Assembly: GCF_026283925.1 (NCBI RefSeq)
Contig: NZ_JAPDPF010000009.1
Location: 1 to 64,000 of the forward strand
Length of the DNA stretch: 64,000 nt
Direction of reading: 5' to 3'
DNA from: Dyella halodurans
GTDB lineage: Bacteria > Pseudomonadota > Gammaproteobacteria > Xanthomonadales > Rhodanobacteraceae
The notes under the pieces were generated by a model. That model made no database searches. It saw only the letters and a list, made by a program, of their open reading frames with translations, and was not told where the DNA came from. The position numbers and the translations under genes are program-made. Below are positions 36,923 to 45,284 of the stretch, one piece after another. Position 1 is the stretch's first letter. Each line of letters begins with the position of its first letter.

Positions 36923-37693
36923 ATGTACATCAAAGCTCTTGGTCTCGCCGCCGCCACCGCCATGGCCCTGGCCTCCACCGCCCACGCCGCCGCCCCCAAG
37001 GCCCAGGAAGCCGTCAAGAACGTCGTGCTCGTGCATGGCGGTTTCGTCGACGGTTCTGGCTGGCAGCAGGTTTACAACATCCTCAAGAAGGACGGCTACA
37101 ACGTCACCATCGTGCAGAATCCCACCACCTCGCTGGCCGATGACGTCGCCATCACCAGGCGCGCCATTGCCAAGCAGGATGGCCCCGTCGTTCTGGTCGG
37201 CCACTCTTACGGCGGCGTGGTCGTCTCCGAAGCCGGCACCGATCCCAAGGTCCAGCGCCTGGTGTATATCGCCGCGTTCGCTCCCGACCAGGGCGAGTCA
37301 GTCCAGTCCCTGATCGCCAACCCGCCGCCGGGCGCGTCGCAGCCGCCTATCCTGCCGCCGCAGGATGGCTTCCTGTTCCTCGATCGCGCGAAGTTCGCGG
37401 CCGCCTTCGCGGGTGACGTCCCCGCCGACGAAGCCAGCTTCATGGCGGACTCGCAGGTGCCATGGGGTGTCCAAGCCCTCGGCGGCCAGGTGACGGTGCC
37501 GGCGTGGAAGTCGAAGCCGAGCTGGTATCTGGTCACCACGGAAGACCACATGATTCCGCCCCCGGCGCAGGAGATGATGGCCAAGCGCGCGGGCTCGACC
37601 GTGGTCGAAACGCGCGGCAGCCATGCGATTTATGTGTCGAAGCCGGAGGTCGTCGCCAGGATCATCGAACAGGCGGCGCTCGGCAGGAAGTAA
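36923..37693 (+). CDS. Exported alpha/beta hydrolase
   Basis: 256 aa. A signal peptide (MYIKALGLAAATAMALASTAHA) precedes the hydrolase fold. The active site is complete: Ser95 in VGHSYGG, Asp207 (TTEDHM) and His233 (GSHAIYV), with VHGGFVDGSGW as oxyanion loop. It belongs to the group of small esterase-like proteins next to LuxR- or AraC-type regulators. A close relative at 60532-61287 has Asp in place of this Ser. GGAG lies before the ATG. A terminator follows at 37706-37739. It diverges from the LuxR/HD-GYP-like gene. Confidence 0.9.
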   Translation: MYIKALGLAAATAMALASTAHAAAPKAQEAVKNVVLVHGGFVDGSGWQQVYNILKKDGYNVTIVQNPTTSLADDVAITRRAIAKQDGPVVLVGHSYGGVVVSEAGTDPKVQRLVYIAAFAPDQGESVQSLIANPPPGASQPPILPPQDGFLFLDRAKFAAAFAGDVPADEASFMADSQVPWGVQALGGQVTVPAWKSKPSWYLVTTEDHMIPPPAQEMMAKRAGSTVVETRGSHAIYVSKPEVVARIIEQAALGRK

Positions 37694-37705
37694 GCGTGAC
37701 CATGG

Positions 37706-37739
37706 AGCGGGGCGCAACGTGCGCTCCGCTTCTCGTTTT
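37706..37739 (+). terminator. Rho-independent terminator
   Basis: An 11-bp stem (37706-37716 with 37720-37730, one G-U pair) with loop ACG, followed by TCTCGTTTT. It lies 13 bases past the stop of the exported hydrolase gene. Confidence 0.75.
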
Positions 37740-37822
37740 CGATGGACACCGCTGCCGCCGTGTTGAAGCGGCAGTGAAGATTCCGGAGCCACGTTTGCAT
37801 CCCAATCGGGTGCAAGCGTGGT

Positions 37823-38371
37823 TCAGCGCTTCTGGTAGGGGTGGAAGATGTAGTTCTTCGCCTCTACCTTCACATGGCATTTGTGCCCGCAGTCGGCGAG
37901 CGCCGTGGGATCGACCTTGAATGTGTCGGATGTGACCTCGTAATTGAACAGCGCGTAGCCCCATCCACCGGTTTTCGGGAATCGCTTGCTGTCCTTCTCC
38001 ATGACAAAGGCCTGCGAGAAGACGTCGGGCACATCCACCACGAAGGGGGCTTCGGTGCTCTTCTTCGGCTTCCACTGCAGCTTCACGATCTTGGAACCCT
38101 CCGGGAAGGGTTGACCGTTGCCGGGAATGCCTGACTTGTACGCCTTGATCATGATCGGATTGGCGACGATCACCTTGAGCACTTCGTCCGTGCGGGCGGA
38201 CGACACCACCGACCAGTCCTCGTAGCCGCGGAAGTCAGCGAACGCGATGCCACCAGGCGATACCAGGGCGTACTTGTCATTGGTCTTGTCCTGCGCGTAA
38301 AGGGCGGCACCACCCAGGACGGCGAGCAAGCCCGTGACGACCGCGATCATGAGCGTTCTTTGGCGTTTCAT
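37823..38371 (-). CDS. Cytochrome P460 family protein
   Basis: 182 aa. A signal peptide (residues 1-26) precedes a cytochrome P460/beta domain with GIAFADFRGYEDWSVVSSAR at its start and GGWGYALFNYE. The haem-binding site near the C-terminus reads Cys161-Gly-His-Lys-Cys165-His166 (CX3CH), one residue longer than the usual CXXCH. Members bind haem P460 and oxidise hydroxylamine or act as nitric-oxide-related or peroxidase-like proteins. The start is ATG 38371. The tail AKNYIFHPYQKR is conserved in many members as I recall. Confidence 0.88.
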   Translation of the reverse strand: MKRQRTLMIAVVTGLLAVLGGAALYAQDKTNDKYALVSPGGIAFADFRGYEDWSVVSSARTDEVLKVIVANPIMIKAYKSGIPGNGQPFPEGSKIVKLQWKPKKSTEAPFVVDVPDVFSQAFVMEKDSKRFPKTGGWGYALFNYEVTSDTFKVDPTALADCGHKCHVKVEAKNYIFHPYQKR

Positions 38372-38766
38372 GGCTGATCCTCGCTGGACTGTCGTGGATG
38401 AGCTTTGGATACCGGCGACTTGCCTATCCACGGCTTCGAAGGGGCGGCGTATCGCGCTGCCACCTCGCCTGGCAGGTGCAGCACATCCGTCGGGTGATTC
38501 GAGATCAAGCTGACGAGTGTAGTCAGCGCCATTTCATGGTCGCGTGAATTCGTCTTCGCGCAGGCGACGAATCGACCAACGAGTCACGCCGGCCGATGCG
38601 GACTTTGCGAGCAAGCGTCGCCTTGGCCTGGACCGAGTCAGAGAAGAAGACAGTTACCGCCTATGATGCGTGTCTCGGAGCGCACGAAGACCGTGCCTGA
38701 TCCATTGCAGGTCATGCTTGGCCGTGCTCCAGCCGCTAGACCATGGCTTTGCCAGGAGAATGCTTC
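38372..38766. other. Intergenic region between cytochrome P460 and thiM
   Basis: 395 bases between divergent genes. It must hold both promoters. I looked for a TPP riboswitch upstream of thiM and did not find a full consensus. No coding signal. Confidence 0.45.
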
Positions 38767-39570
38767 ATGTCGATCACCCAGGGCGACGAGCTCACATCGA
38801 TGCGGGCGACTGCCCCGCTCGTCCACTGCATCACCAACTACGTCGCCATGAATATGGCTGCCAACGTGCTGCTCGCTGCAGGAGCATCACCCGCGATGTT
38901 GCATGCGGAGGAAGAGGTCGCGGAATTCGCGTCACTGGCCAATGCACTGACGATCAATATCGGAACCCTTTCCGCACCCTGGCTGGCCGCGATGAAAGTG
39001 GCCGCAGCCAGTGCCAATGCTTCGGCGAAGCCATGGGTATTGGACCCCGTAGCCCACCACGCCACTGCGTTTCGGCGTAGCGCGATCAGCGAGCTGCTTG
39101 ATCTCCGTCCCACGATTATTCGTGGCAATGCGTCTGAGATCATCACATTGAGCGGTGGACACAGCGCGAGCCGTGGCGTCGACAGCCTGGATGCCGTAGC
39201 GGCTGCCGAGGATGCCGCCGTGCGCGTGGCCAAGCAGCATGGATCCATTGTGGCCGTTACCGGGGCGGCCGACTTCGTGACGGACGGTGAGCGATCCGTC
39301 CGTTTGACCGGCGGATCGCCGCTGATGCCTCAGATCACCGCGCTGGGATGCTCGCTGACCTGCATGATCGGCGCCTTCGCGGGAGACCGCCCTGCCCGCT
39401 TGCTTGGCGCGACCGTTACGGCCTTGGCTTGCTTCAAATTGGCCGGTGAGCTGGCGGGCCAACAGGCGGCAGGCCCCGGATCGTTCGCCTGGCGCTTTGT
39501 CGATGCCCTGGCATCCATCGAACAGCGCGATCTGAACGCGTGGATGGGACACGGCGTCGTCACTCTCTAG
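38767..39570 (+). CDS. thiM: Hydroxyethylthiazole kinase
   Basis: 267 aa, standard length. It phosphorylates 4-methyl-5-hydroxyethylthiazole in the thiamine salvage pathway. The ribokinase-like fold is clear: PLVHCITNYVAMNMAANVLLAAGASPAM, WVLDPVAHHATAFR, IIRGNASEI, IVAVTGAADFVTDGE and TALGCSLTCMIGAF (with the catalytic Cys). AGGAGA at 38754-38759 sits seven bases before ATG 38767. No other thiamine gene is nearby. Confidence 0.95.
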   Translation: MSITQGDELTSMRATAPLVHCITNYVAMNMAANVLLAAGASPAMLHAEEEVAEFASLANALTINIGTLSAPWLAAMKVAAASANASAKPWVLDPVAHHATAFRRSAISELLDLRPTIIRGNASEIITLSGGHSASRGVDSLDAVAAAEDAAVRVAKQHGSIVAVTGAADFVTDGERSVRLTGGSPLMPQITALGCSLTCMIGAFAGDRPARLLGATVTALACFKLAGELAGQQAAGPGSFAWRFVDALASIEQRDLNAWMGHGVVTL

Positions 39571-39851
39571 TCACTGCAACGCCCCCGGCTGCGTCCTGGC
39601 AACGGCCAAGCGTCGGATGCCTCCCTATCGCCAGCATCCCGTTCTTGTGGGTGATTCCCACTGCAGACACGTGCCCAAGCTGTAACGACCGAGGCGCCGT
39701 GCGTCCACCGGCCATGACGGGCTGACCGCACGGCGGCTTCCGGGGGTTTCGTCGTGCTCGTGGCGCCAGGACGATCAGAACCTCGCCAGCGCTAGCCCTC
39801 CCTGCGCCCTGCCGCCACGTGGCCGACGGGGTTTTCCTGCAGTGCAATTCT

Positions 39852-39875
39852 TTTTTGTTCAATGACGAACAAAAA
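39852..39875. promoter_or_regulatory. Inverted repeat upstream of the -35 box
   Basis: TTTTTGTTC (39852-39860), six-base spacer, GAACAAAAA (39867-39875). It ends two bases before the -35 element at 39878, a position suited to an activator or repressor. It has almost no G-C in its stem apart from GTTC, so it is unlikely to be a terminator. Confidence 0.45.
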
Positions 39876-39877
39876 GC

Positions 39878-39906
39878 TTGACCGCAGGCATTCCGAAGAA
39901 TATTAT
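39878..39906 (+). promoter_or_regulatory. Sigma-70-type promoter
   Basis: -35 TTGACC (39878-39883), 17-base spacer, -10 TATTAT (39901-39906), a near-consensus promoter in an otherwise GC-rich window. It points to the small secreted-protein gene starting at 40010, with a leader of about 100 bases. Confidence 0.7.
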
Positions 39907-40009
39907 CCCTATCCGTACAAATATGACGCGTGTGCAATCCAGGCGCGCCACAGACACAGGAAACCATGCTCACGGCGATGCTTCGCCACCCTTATTGGAA
40001 GTCATACCT

Positions 40010-40354
40010 ATGAACACCTCACGCTTCTCCACGCTTGCCGCGTCATCACACAAGCACATCGTCGCCCGGGCCCTGATACTGGCGCTGGGACTAGTCGGCA
40101 CGCCATTGCTGGCTGGGCAGACCGTTGATCCGAATGGGCCGTCGCATGCCCCATCGCAGCGTCGGCCGGAACCCGCGTCGCACAGCGACGACCAGCGCAT
40201 CGAGTCGGGCAGCCGGATCAACGGCCGTCTCGATTGGGACGTCGACTACCCGTCGCAGCTCGCGCCGCCGGAGCGCACCTCGCCTCGCGACGCAGGCGCG
40301 GTCGTGAGCTTGACCGCACCGGCTTGCAGCGCTGCGGACGAGTGCGCGCCTTGA
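40010..40354 (+). CDS. Small secreted hypothetical protein
   Basis: 114 aa. The hydrophobic stretch HIVARALILALGLVGTPLLAG (residues 16-36) is a signal peptide; the mature part is short, polar and proline/serine rich (PNGPSHAPSQRRPEPASHSDDQRIES), with two late Cys (PACSAADECAP). It is downstream of a strong-looking promoter and an inverted repeat. I do not recognise it. The reading frame could also start earlier (ATG 39878 region), but that would put the promoter inside the gene. Confidence 0.5.
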   Translation: MNTSRFSTLAASSHKHIVARALILALGLVGTPLLAGQTVDPNGPSHAPSQRRPEPASHSDDQRIESGSRINGRLDWDVDYPSQLAPPERTSPRDAGAVVSLTAPACSAADECAP

Positions 40355-40742
40355 CCTCCATCGTCTCGGTCGTGGATCGCTTATGGGCCGGTGTCGATCT
40401 GCAAATCGATCCCGGCCTGAGGCTCTCGCCGGGGGCTGCAGGCCATTGGCTGATGCGGGCGTACTTACCCGGGTATCGGTGACACCTTGGTGCAATGGCG
40501 GTGGCCCTGCCATGCAGGTAGCCTCCAAAGGGATAGGGCGCGTTTCCACGGTGCGCCGTAAACCACCGGCAGTAAGGATGCGAGTGTCGCTTAGCACGCC
40601 TGGGACGTAAGCGATGCTCGGTGCCAGGCTGCCACGCGGCGAACCGTGCGGGGTTATGAGATCTCACCGGAGGCTGCGTTCTGGTACGGCTTGGCGCAAT
40701 CCGCGCGTCGTATGTCCCACCGATGCACCGAGGCGCGCCGCC
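40355..40742. other. Intergenic region upstream of tehA-like gene
   Basis: 388 bases. Frames here are proline/arginine rich and lack conserved sequence. The region should carry the promoter of the TehA-like gene. Nothing else is evident. Confidence 0.4.
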
Positions 40743-41699
40743 ATGGCACTGCTGAGCAAGCTACCGATCGTCCCCGCGAGCTTCTTCGGCATTGTGCTTG
40801 GCATCGGCGGGCTGGGTGGAGCCTGGCGCGCGGCGCACCGCGTGTGGCACGTGCCGTCATTGATCGGCGAGGTACTGCTGCTCATCGCGACGCTGGTGTG
40901 GGTCCTCCTCTTGGCGCTCTATGCGCGCAAGTGGATCTTTGCGCGCGACCAGGCACTCGCCGAGCTCAACCATCCCGTGCAGTGTTGCTTCGTTGGCCTG
41001 GCCGGCCTGACGGCGATGGTGATCGCGATAGCGGTATTACCCTATTCGCGAGCGACGGCCCTGGTGCTGTTCGTGCTAGGCTTCATCTATACCGTCGCCT
41101 TCGCGGTGTGGTTGACCGGCAGTTTGTGGGAAGGTGGGCGGGACAACGCGAACATAACCGCAGCGCTCTATCTGCCCGTCGTAGGAGGCTCGTTTGTCGC
41201 GGCGGCTGCCGCGGCCGCCCTGGGCTACGCGGATTGGGGACTGCTCGCGTTTGGCGCCGGCGCCTTCACCTGGTTGGCCGTCGACGCCATGCTGCTGTAC
41301 CGCCTTTATGCCTCCGAGGCCCTGCCGCCGATTATTCGCTCGACCATGGGCATTCAATTGGCGCCACCCACGGTGGGCGCGCTGGCGTACATCAATGTGG
41401 CCAATGCTCCGCCTGACATGTTCATTCACGCCATGCTGGCTTATGGCTTGATGCAGGCCGTCGTGCTCTTGCGCATCCTGCCGTGGATAGCGGCGCGACC
41501 TTTTTCGATGGGCTACTGGGGCTTCAGCTTTGGCGTGACGGCGCTGTCGACGGCGCCTTTGCGACTCATCGAGCATGGCGAGACCGGGCCGTTTGCCCTC
41601 ATGGCGCCATATCTATTCATTGGCGGGAATCTGATTATCCTGCTGATGATCGTGGCGACCCTCCGCCTGCTATGGCAGGGCAAGCTGCTATCCACCTAG
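40743..41699 (+). CDS. TehA/SLAC1-type dicarboxylate/tellurite-resistance transporter
   Basis: 318 aa with about ten transmembrane helices, the TehA/SLAC1 anion-channel layout. The N-terminus KLPIVPASFFGIVLGIGGLGGAWR is the conserved first helix; IQLAPPTVGALAYINV and YWGFSFGVTALSTAPLRL are also typical, the latter placing the gating Phe (FGV) near the pore. ATG 40743 is chosen because it starts just before that helix. A small conserved gene follows after 39 bases. No tehB is nearby. Confidence 0.9.
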   Translation: MALLSKLPIVPASFFGIVLGIGGLGGAWRAAHRVWHVPSLIGEVLLLIATLVWVLLLALYARKWIFARDQALAELNHPVQCCFVGLAGLTAMVIAIAVLPYSRATALVLFVLGFIYTVAFAVWLTGSLWEGGRDNANITAALYLPVVGGSFVAAAAAAALGYADWGLLAFGAGAFTWLAVDAMLLYRLYASEALPPIIRSTMGIQLAPPTVGALAYINVANAPPDMFIHAMLAYGLMQAVVLLRILPWIAARPFSMGYWGFSFGVTALSTAPLRLIEHGETGPFALMAPYLFIGGNLIILLMIVATLRLLWQGKLLST

Positions 41700-41738
41700 G
41701 GAGTGCGCCTGGGTGAACGCTTTGACGAGGAGTCAGCC

Positions 41739-41987
41739 ATGATCTCAGCGATTTTCCTGATCACGCCCCGGCTTGTCAGGACGGAACACCTGGAAGATGC
41801 GCCGGAGCTGCTTGAGCGCGATGGCGTCATGTTCTCGCTGCGTGGTGGACCTCGGCAGCCGAAGCCAACGGACCGCGTCTGGGATTTCGTCGCCGTATAT
41901 GCCCCTGACGAGCTGACGGAAGAGGAATTCCAGGCTCTCTACGAAGCCAACCGACCCCAGGTGCCGGAGTTGAATCTGCACTATTGA
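41739..41987 (+). CDS. Small hypothetical protein
   Basis: 82 aa. MISAIFLITPRLVRTEHLEDAPELLERDGVMFSLRGG, then RVWDFVAVYAPDELTEEEFQALYEANRPQVPELNLHY; acidic, likely globular alpha/beta, no signal peptide. GAGGAG lies just upstream of the ATG. Probably the second gene of an operon with the TehA-like gene. I do not recognise the family. Confidence 0.65.
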   Translation: MISAIFLITPRLVRTEHLEDAPELLERDGVMFSLRGGPRQPKPTDRVWDFVAVYAPDELTEEEFQALYEANRPQVPELNLHY

Positions 41988-42210
41988 TCACGCGGGCCGA
42001 TCTCCAGGAGGCTTCGATGCCCTGAAGGACAGTTGAGCACAGCATGGGAATCGGCGAAGACTCAGGCGAAGTCGTGAAGATCGACGGTCGCTTCGCAGTA
42101 TCCAGTCCAGTCCGGACCCTGCCAGTCAGGGTCGACACGCAATTGCCGATGCATATGTATCGGTGGATTGGCCTTGGCGCCTTCCATGCCGCGGCGAACG
42201 AAGCCGCCGG

Positions 42211-43965
42211 CTAGAGATCCAGTTGTAGATCGCCCATCGGCGACGAGCAACATATCAGCACCCGTCCTTCCGCCGGTGCCTCGAGAGGCTCCGTCGAGTA
42301 AGCCACCTGCCCACCGATCACCGCCGTCTCGCAGTTGTGGCAAACGCCAGTACGGCACGACCAGCGCACGGGCACATCGCAAGCCTCGGCTAGCTCCAAC
42401 AGGCTGGGATAGTGGCCATTCCAGTGAACCGTGAGACCACTGCGCACGAAGGAAACAACGGCCCCCTCGTTAGCTTCGTCCTTCGGCGGGTGCGGGAGCG
42501 TGGCAGCCGTGGACGTAACGCCAGGTCGAAGAGCATCGAGCGTCCCGAACAGTTCCGAGGAAATGTTGGCATCTGCGTAGCCGGCCGCGCGCAGGCCGCT
42601 GCGCGCAGCCGACAGGAAGGTCGGTGGCCCGCACAAATGGAAATGCGCATCTTCGGGGATCTGTAGCGCCGCGAGTCTCGCGACGTCGATGCGCCCTTCG
42701 ACATCAAACTGGATGCCGATAAGGTCAGTCGCCTCAGGCTGGCTAAAGCCGATCAGCCGCTTGAACCGACCCAGACGCGCCAGCAAGCCAGCAACTTCCT
42801 CGGCGAACACGTTCTCGTCGCCATTTCTCGCGCCGTACACCCAGTACACCATCCTTGGCGCGACATCGCGCCGTGCCGCCAGCTCATGCAGCATCGCCAG
42901 CAGCGGGGTAATCCCGATGCCCGCTCCCCAGAACACCACCGGACCCTGCCCCTCGCCCAGACAGAACGTCCCGCGAGCTGCGCTGATGCTCAACAGGTCG
43001 CCCGCGCGCACTTCGTCATGCAGGTAGCGACTGCCTTCGCCGGCGTCTCGCTTTACCGAAAAACGGTATCGCCCTGGCGTGGAACCATCGGAAATCGAGT
43101 AACTGCGCATCAACGGCAGACGAGGAGGCGGCGGCGTCAACTTGACCACCACGAACTGCCCGCCTCGTACGGGCGGCAGCGCCTCGTCGGCGGTCGCTTC
43201 AACCGTAAACGAACGCACCGACTTACTTTCGTCATGCGTCGCAGAAATCCGCACATCGCGGAAGCCTTGCCAGGCCGGCGGTTCGGCGGCAGCACCAGTG
43301 AGACCGGCATTGCCCCGCTCGGCCGGTCCGGCAGCGAGCAAGGCGGCGAACGAATGGCGCCAGCCTTCGCTAAGCGCCGGCATCCGCACGGCACGCTCGA
43401 GTTGCTCGCGCGGATGGCCAGGCAGGTATAGCAAGGCGTCCACGTCCGCCACGGTCATGCCATCGCCCGCCCGCTCCATCACGAACGTATCCCCCGCGCC
43501 CACGCTTCCCTCCTCTATCACCCGGCAGTAGAACCCCGGGCGCTTGTGCGAGACGAGCAGAGCTGCCATCTGCGGGTCGCCCATGCGGATCCCGACCCGA
43601 TAGCAGGTCACCCGAGGCTGGGTGACTTCGAGAAGCGCTCCTCCGATGCGATAGCGGTCGCCAATACAGACCTCGTGATCGGGCAGGCCATCGACGGTGA
43701 AGTTTTCCCCGAATGCACCGTAATCCAGCGGCGCGCGGTGCAAATAGGATTCCCAGTATCGATACGACTCGAGTTGGTAGACCATCACCGCGCGATGTTC
43801 CCCGCCATGCCCTGCAAGATCACCCTGGCCATCGCCATCGATATTCAGGCGCCGAACCATCACGCGTCCTGTCACCGGGGTTTTCCACACTGCGGTATGC
43901 ACCATCCTCCCCTGCCAGAGGATGTCTTTCGGCAGACCGACATTGACGGAGAGCAGTATCGCCAT
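42211..43965 (-). CDS. MOSC domain-ferredoxin reductase-2Fe-2S fusion protein
   Basis: 584 aa. Domain order: MOSC (about 1-160; AVMVYQLESYRYW, FGENFTVDG, QPRVTCYRVGIRM with the conserved Cys) and a YiiM-like 3-alpha segment (to 215), then an FNR-type FAD/NAD(P) reductase (230-470; LMRSYSISDG for FAD, VFWGAGIGITPLLAML and FHLCGPPTFL for NAD), then a plant-type 2Fe-2S ferredoxin (500-584; WSCRTGVCHNCETAVIGG plus a late Cys). YiiM-type MOSC proteins reduce N-hydroxylated bases such as 6-hydroxylaminopurine using molybdenum cofactor; here the electron supply is fused on. Start ATG 43965. Confidence 0.92.
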   Translation of the reverse strand: MAILLSVNVGLPKDILWQGRMVHTAVWKTPVTGRVMVRRLNIDGDGQGDLAGHGGEHRAVMVYQLESYRYWESYLHRAPLDYGAFGENFTVDGLPDHEVCIGDRYRIGGALLEVTQPRVTCYRVGIRMGDPQMAALLVSHKRPGFYCRVIEEGSVGAGDTFVMERAGDGMTVADVDALLYLPGHPREQLERAVRMPALSEGWRHSFAALLAAGPAERGNAGLTGAAAEPPAWQGFRDVRISATHDESKSVRSFTVEATADEALPPVRGGQFVVVKLTPPPPRLPLMRSYSISDGSTPGRYRFSVKRDAGEGSRYLHDEVRAGDLLSISAARGTFCLGEGQGPVVFWGAGIGITPLLAMLHELAARRDVAPRMVYWVYGARNGDENVFAEEVAGLLARLGRFKRLIGFSQPEATDLIGIQFDVEGRIDVARLAALQIPEDAHFHLCGPPTFLSAARSGLRAAGYADANISSELFGTLDALRPGVTSTAATLPHPPKDEANEGAVVSFVRSGLTVHWNGHYPSLLELAEACDVPVRWSCRTGVCHNCETAVIGGQVAYSTEPLEAPAEGRVLICCSSPMGDLQLDL

Positions 43966-44095
43966 GATCCTGACCTCAAGCGCCACCTGGCGCTGCTGGC
44001 ATGCGGCGAACGCCGTGACGCGCGCGCCTGGCGTCAACCGCATGTTGGCTAACCGAGGCCGGCGGACAGCCGCTTTGGCCGGGTCCGCCGGGCGT

Positions 44096-45040
44096 TCACT
44101 CACTTTTCCGCGGGATAAAACCGGGCAAGCCGGTATCGACAACCTGGTTCAAGCGGATCCTCGTCGTGATGTCCTGCTGCATCGCCTGTAAGGCGTCATC
44201 AGGCAGCGACGATACGTCGAAATTCTCCAGGATATGGTCAGGCTTGGTTGAGGTGGTCAGGAATGCCGTACCGCGTTGCAGCGCCCAGGCCAGCGCAACC
44301 TGCGCCGGCGTCTTGCCGACACGCTGCGCGATATTCGTGATCACCGGATCGTGCAGCACCCTCGGTTCCATGCCGTGGCCCAATGGTGCAAACGCCAGCA
44401 GCACGATGCCGTGCTGTTGGCAGAACTCGAGCAGCTCCCATTCGGGAAGATAGGGGTGGCATTCCACCTGCACGACGGCAGGCTTGATCCGGGCAGCGGC
44501 GACAATTTCCTTCACCGCGTCCAGGCGCACGTCCGACAAGCCGATATACCTGCACAAGCCTTCGTCGACCAGGCGTTCCATCGCCTGCCACGTCTCCAAC
44601 AGGGTTACGCCGGAGTCATAGATCGGCCGACCGTCCTCGCCGGTCGGATACTGCTCGTCGCCCGGCACGAACGCGAACGGCGTGTGGATCAGATAACAAT
44701 CCACGTAATCGAGTTGCAGGCGACGAAGACTCGCCTCGAGCGCGGGCTTGACGCGTTCCGGCCGATGATTGTTGTTCCACAACTTGGTGGTGACAAAGAG
44801 ATCCTTGCGCCAGACCGTCCCTTCCGCGAAGGATTCCTGCAAGGCGGACCCGACCACGTCTTCGTTGCGGTAGATCTCCGCCGCGTCGATATGCCGAAAC
44901 CCTGTCTCCAGCGCCACCTTGATGGCCTTCTTGGCCGCGACGGGATCGGCAATCAAGGTACCAAAGCCGAGGGCCGGTATGGCCCCCTTTCCTCCGGCGA
45001 GCGGAATAGTCGTGTCACGGAGGGTGTTGGAACGGTGCAT
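44096..45040 (-). CDS. Aldo/keto reductase
   Basis: 314 aa. AKR TIM barrel: GFRHIDAAEIYRNEDVVG (Asp and Tyr of the tetrad), FVTTKLWNNNHRPE (Lys), YVDCYLIHTPF (His), then VVQVECHPYLP and the NADP loop TSTKPDHILENF. It reduces aldehydes or ketones with NADPH. ATG 45040 is the start. It lies 130 bases past the MOSC-fusion gene on the same strand and is followed by it, so co-transcription is possible. An imperfect 19-bp palindrome sits at 45061-45079. Confidence 0.92.
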   Translation of the reverse strand: MHRSNTLRDTTIPLAGGKGAIPALGFGTLIADPVAAKKAIKVALETGFRHIDAAEIYRNEDVVGSALQESFAEGTVWRKDLFVTTKLWNNNHRPERVKPALEASLRRLQLDYVDCYLIHTPFAFVPGDEQYPTGEDGRPIYDSGVTLLETWQAMERLVDEGLCRYIGLSDVRLDAVKEIVAAARIKPAVVQVECHPYLPEWELLEFCQQHGIVLLAFAPLGHGMEPRVLHDPVITNIAQRVGKTPAQVALAWALQRGTAFLTTSTKPDHILENFDVSSLPDDALQAMQQDITTRIRLNQVVDTGLPGFIPRKSE

Positions 45041-45284
45041 GCTTGTACTCCATTGTGGTGCCACCTGTTGCACAAGTGGCGTAATCCGCCGGCGACGCTG
45101 CACATGGCACAGCAAGCCATCGCGATGTTGCATGTGCGCAGCGAAGTCGGTGGCTTCAGGTCATTCAGTGTCGCCAGGGCAAGCTGCGCAGCGTAGTCCG
45201 CGTGCAGCCGCCGCGACGTGAAAACTCGGGCAGTTGCGCGCGCGCCAACATTCATTGCGGCGCAAGCCCTGGCTCACCAGGTGC

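Larger units (their letters stand above)
39571..40009. other. Intergenic region with AT-rich promoter segment
   Basis: 439 bases. It includes a 9-bp inverted repeat (39852-39875) and a good sigma-70 promoter (39878-39906) upstream of the small secreted-protein gene. No other gene was identified. Confidence 0.5.

Noticed and set aside
38560-38766. TPP riboswitch upstream of thiM
   Set aside because: A CCTGATCC-like stretch occurs near 38698, but the CTGAGA core and the paired stems of the THI element are not all there in order. A covariance-model search (RF00059) would decide.
42062-42187. A 41-codon leftward frame just after the MOSC fusion gene
   Set aside because: Its sequence looks protein-like, but it lacks a ribosome binding site and a known family, and it is very short. 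It was left uncalled.
45061-45079. Imperfect 19-base palindrome upstream of the aldo/keto reductase
   Set aside because: Three mismatched positions and a place close to the start codon make it weak; it is noted only in the gene entry.
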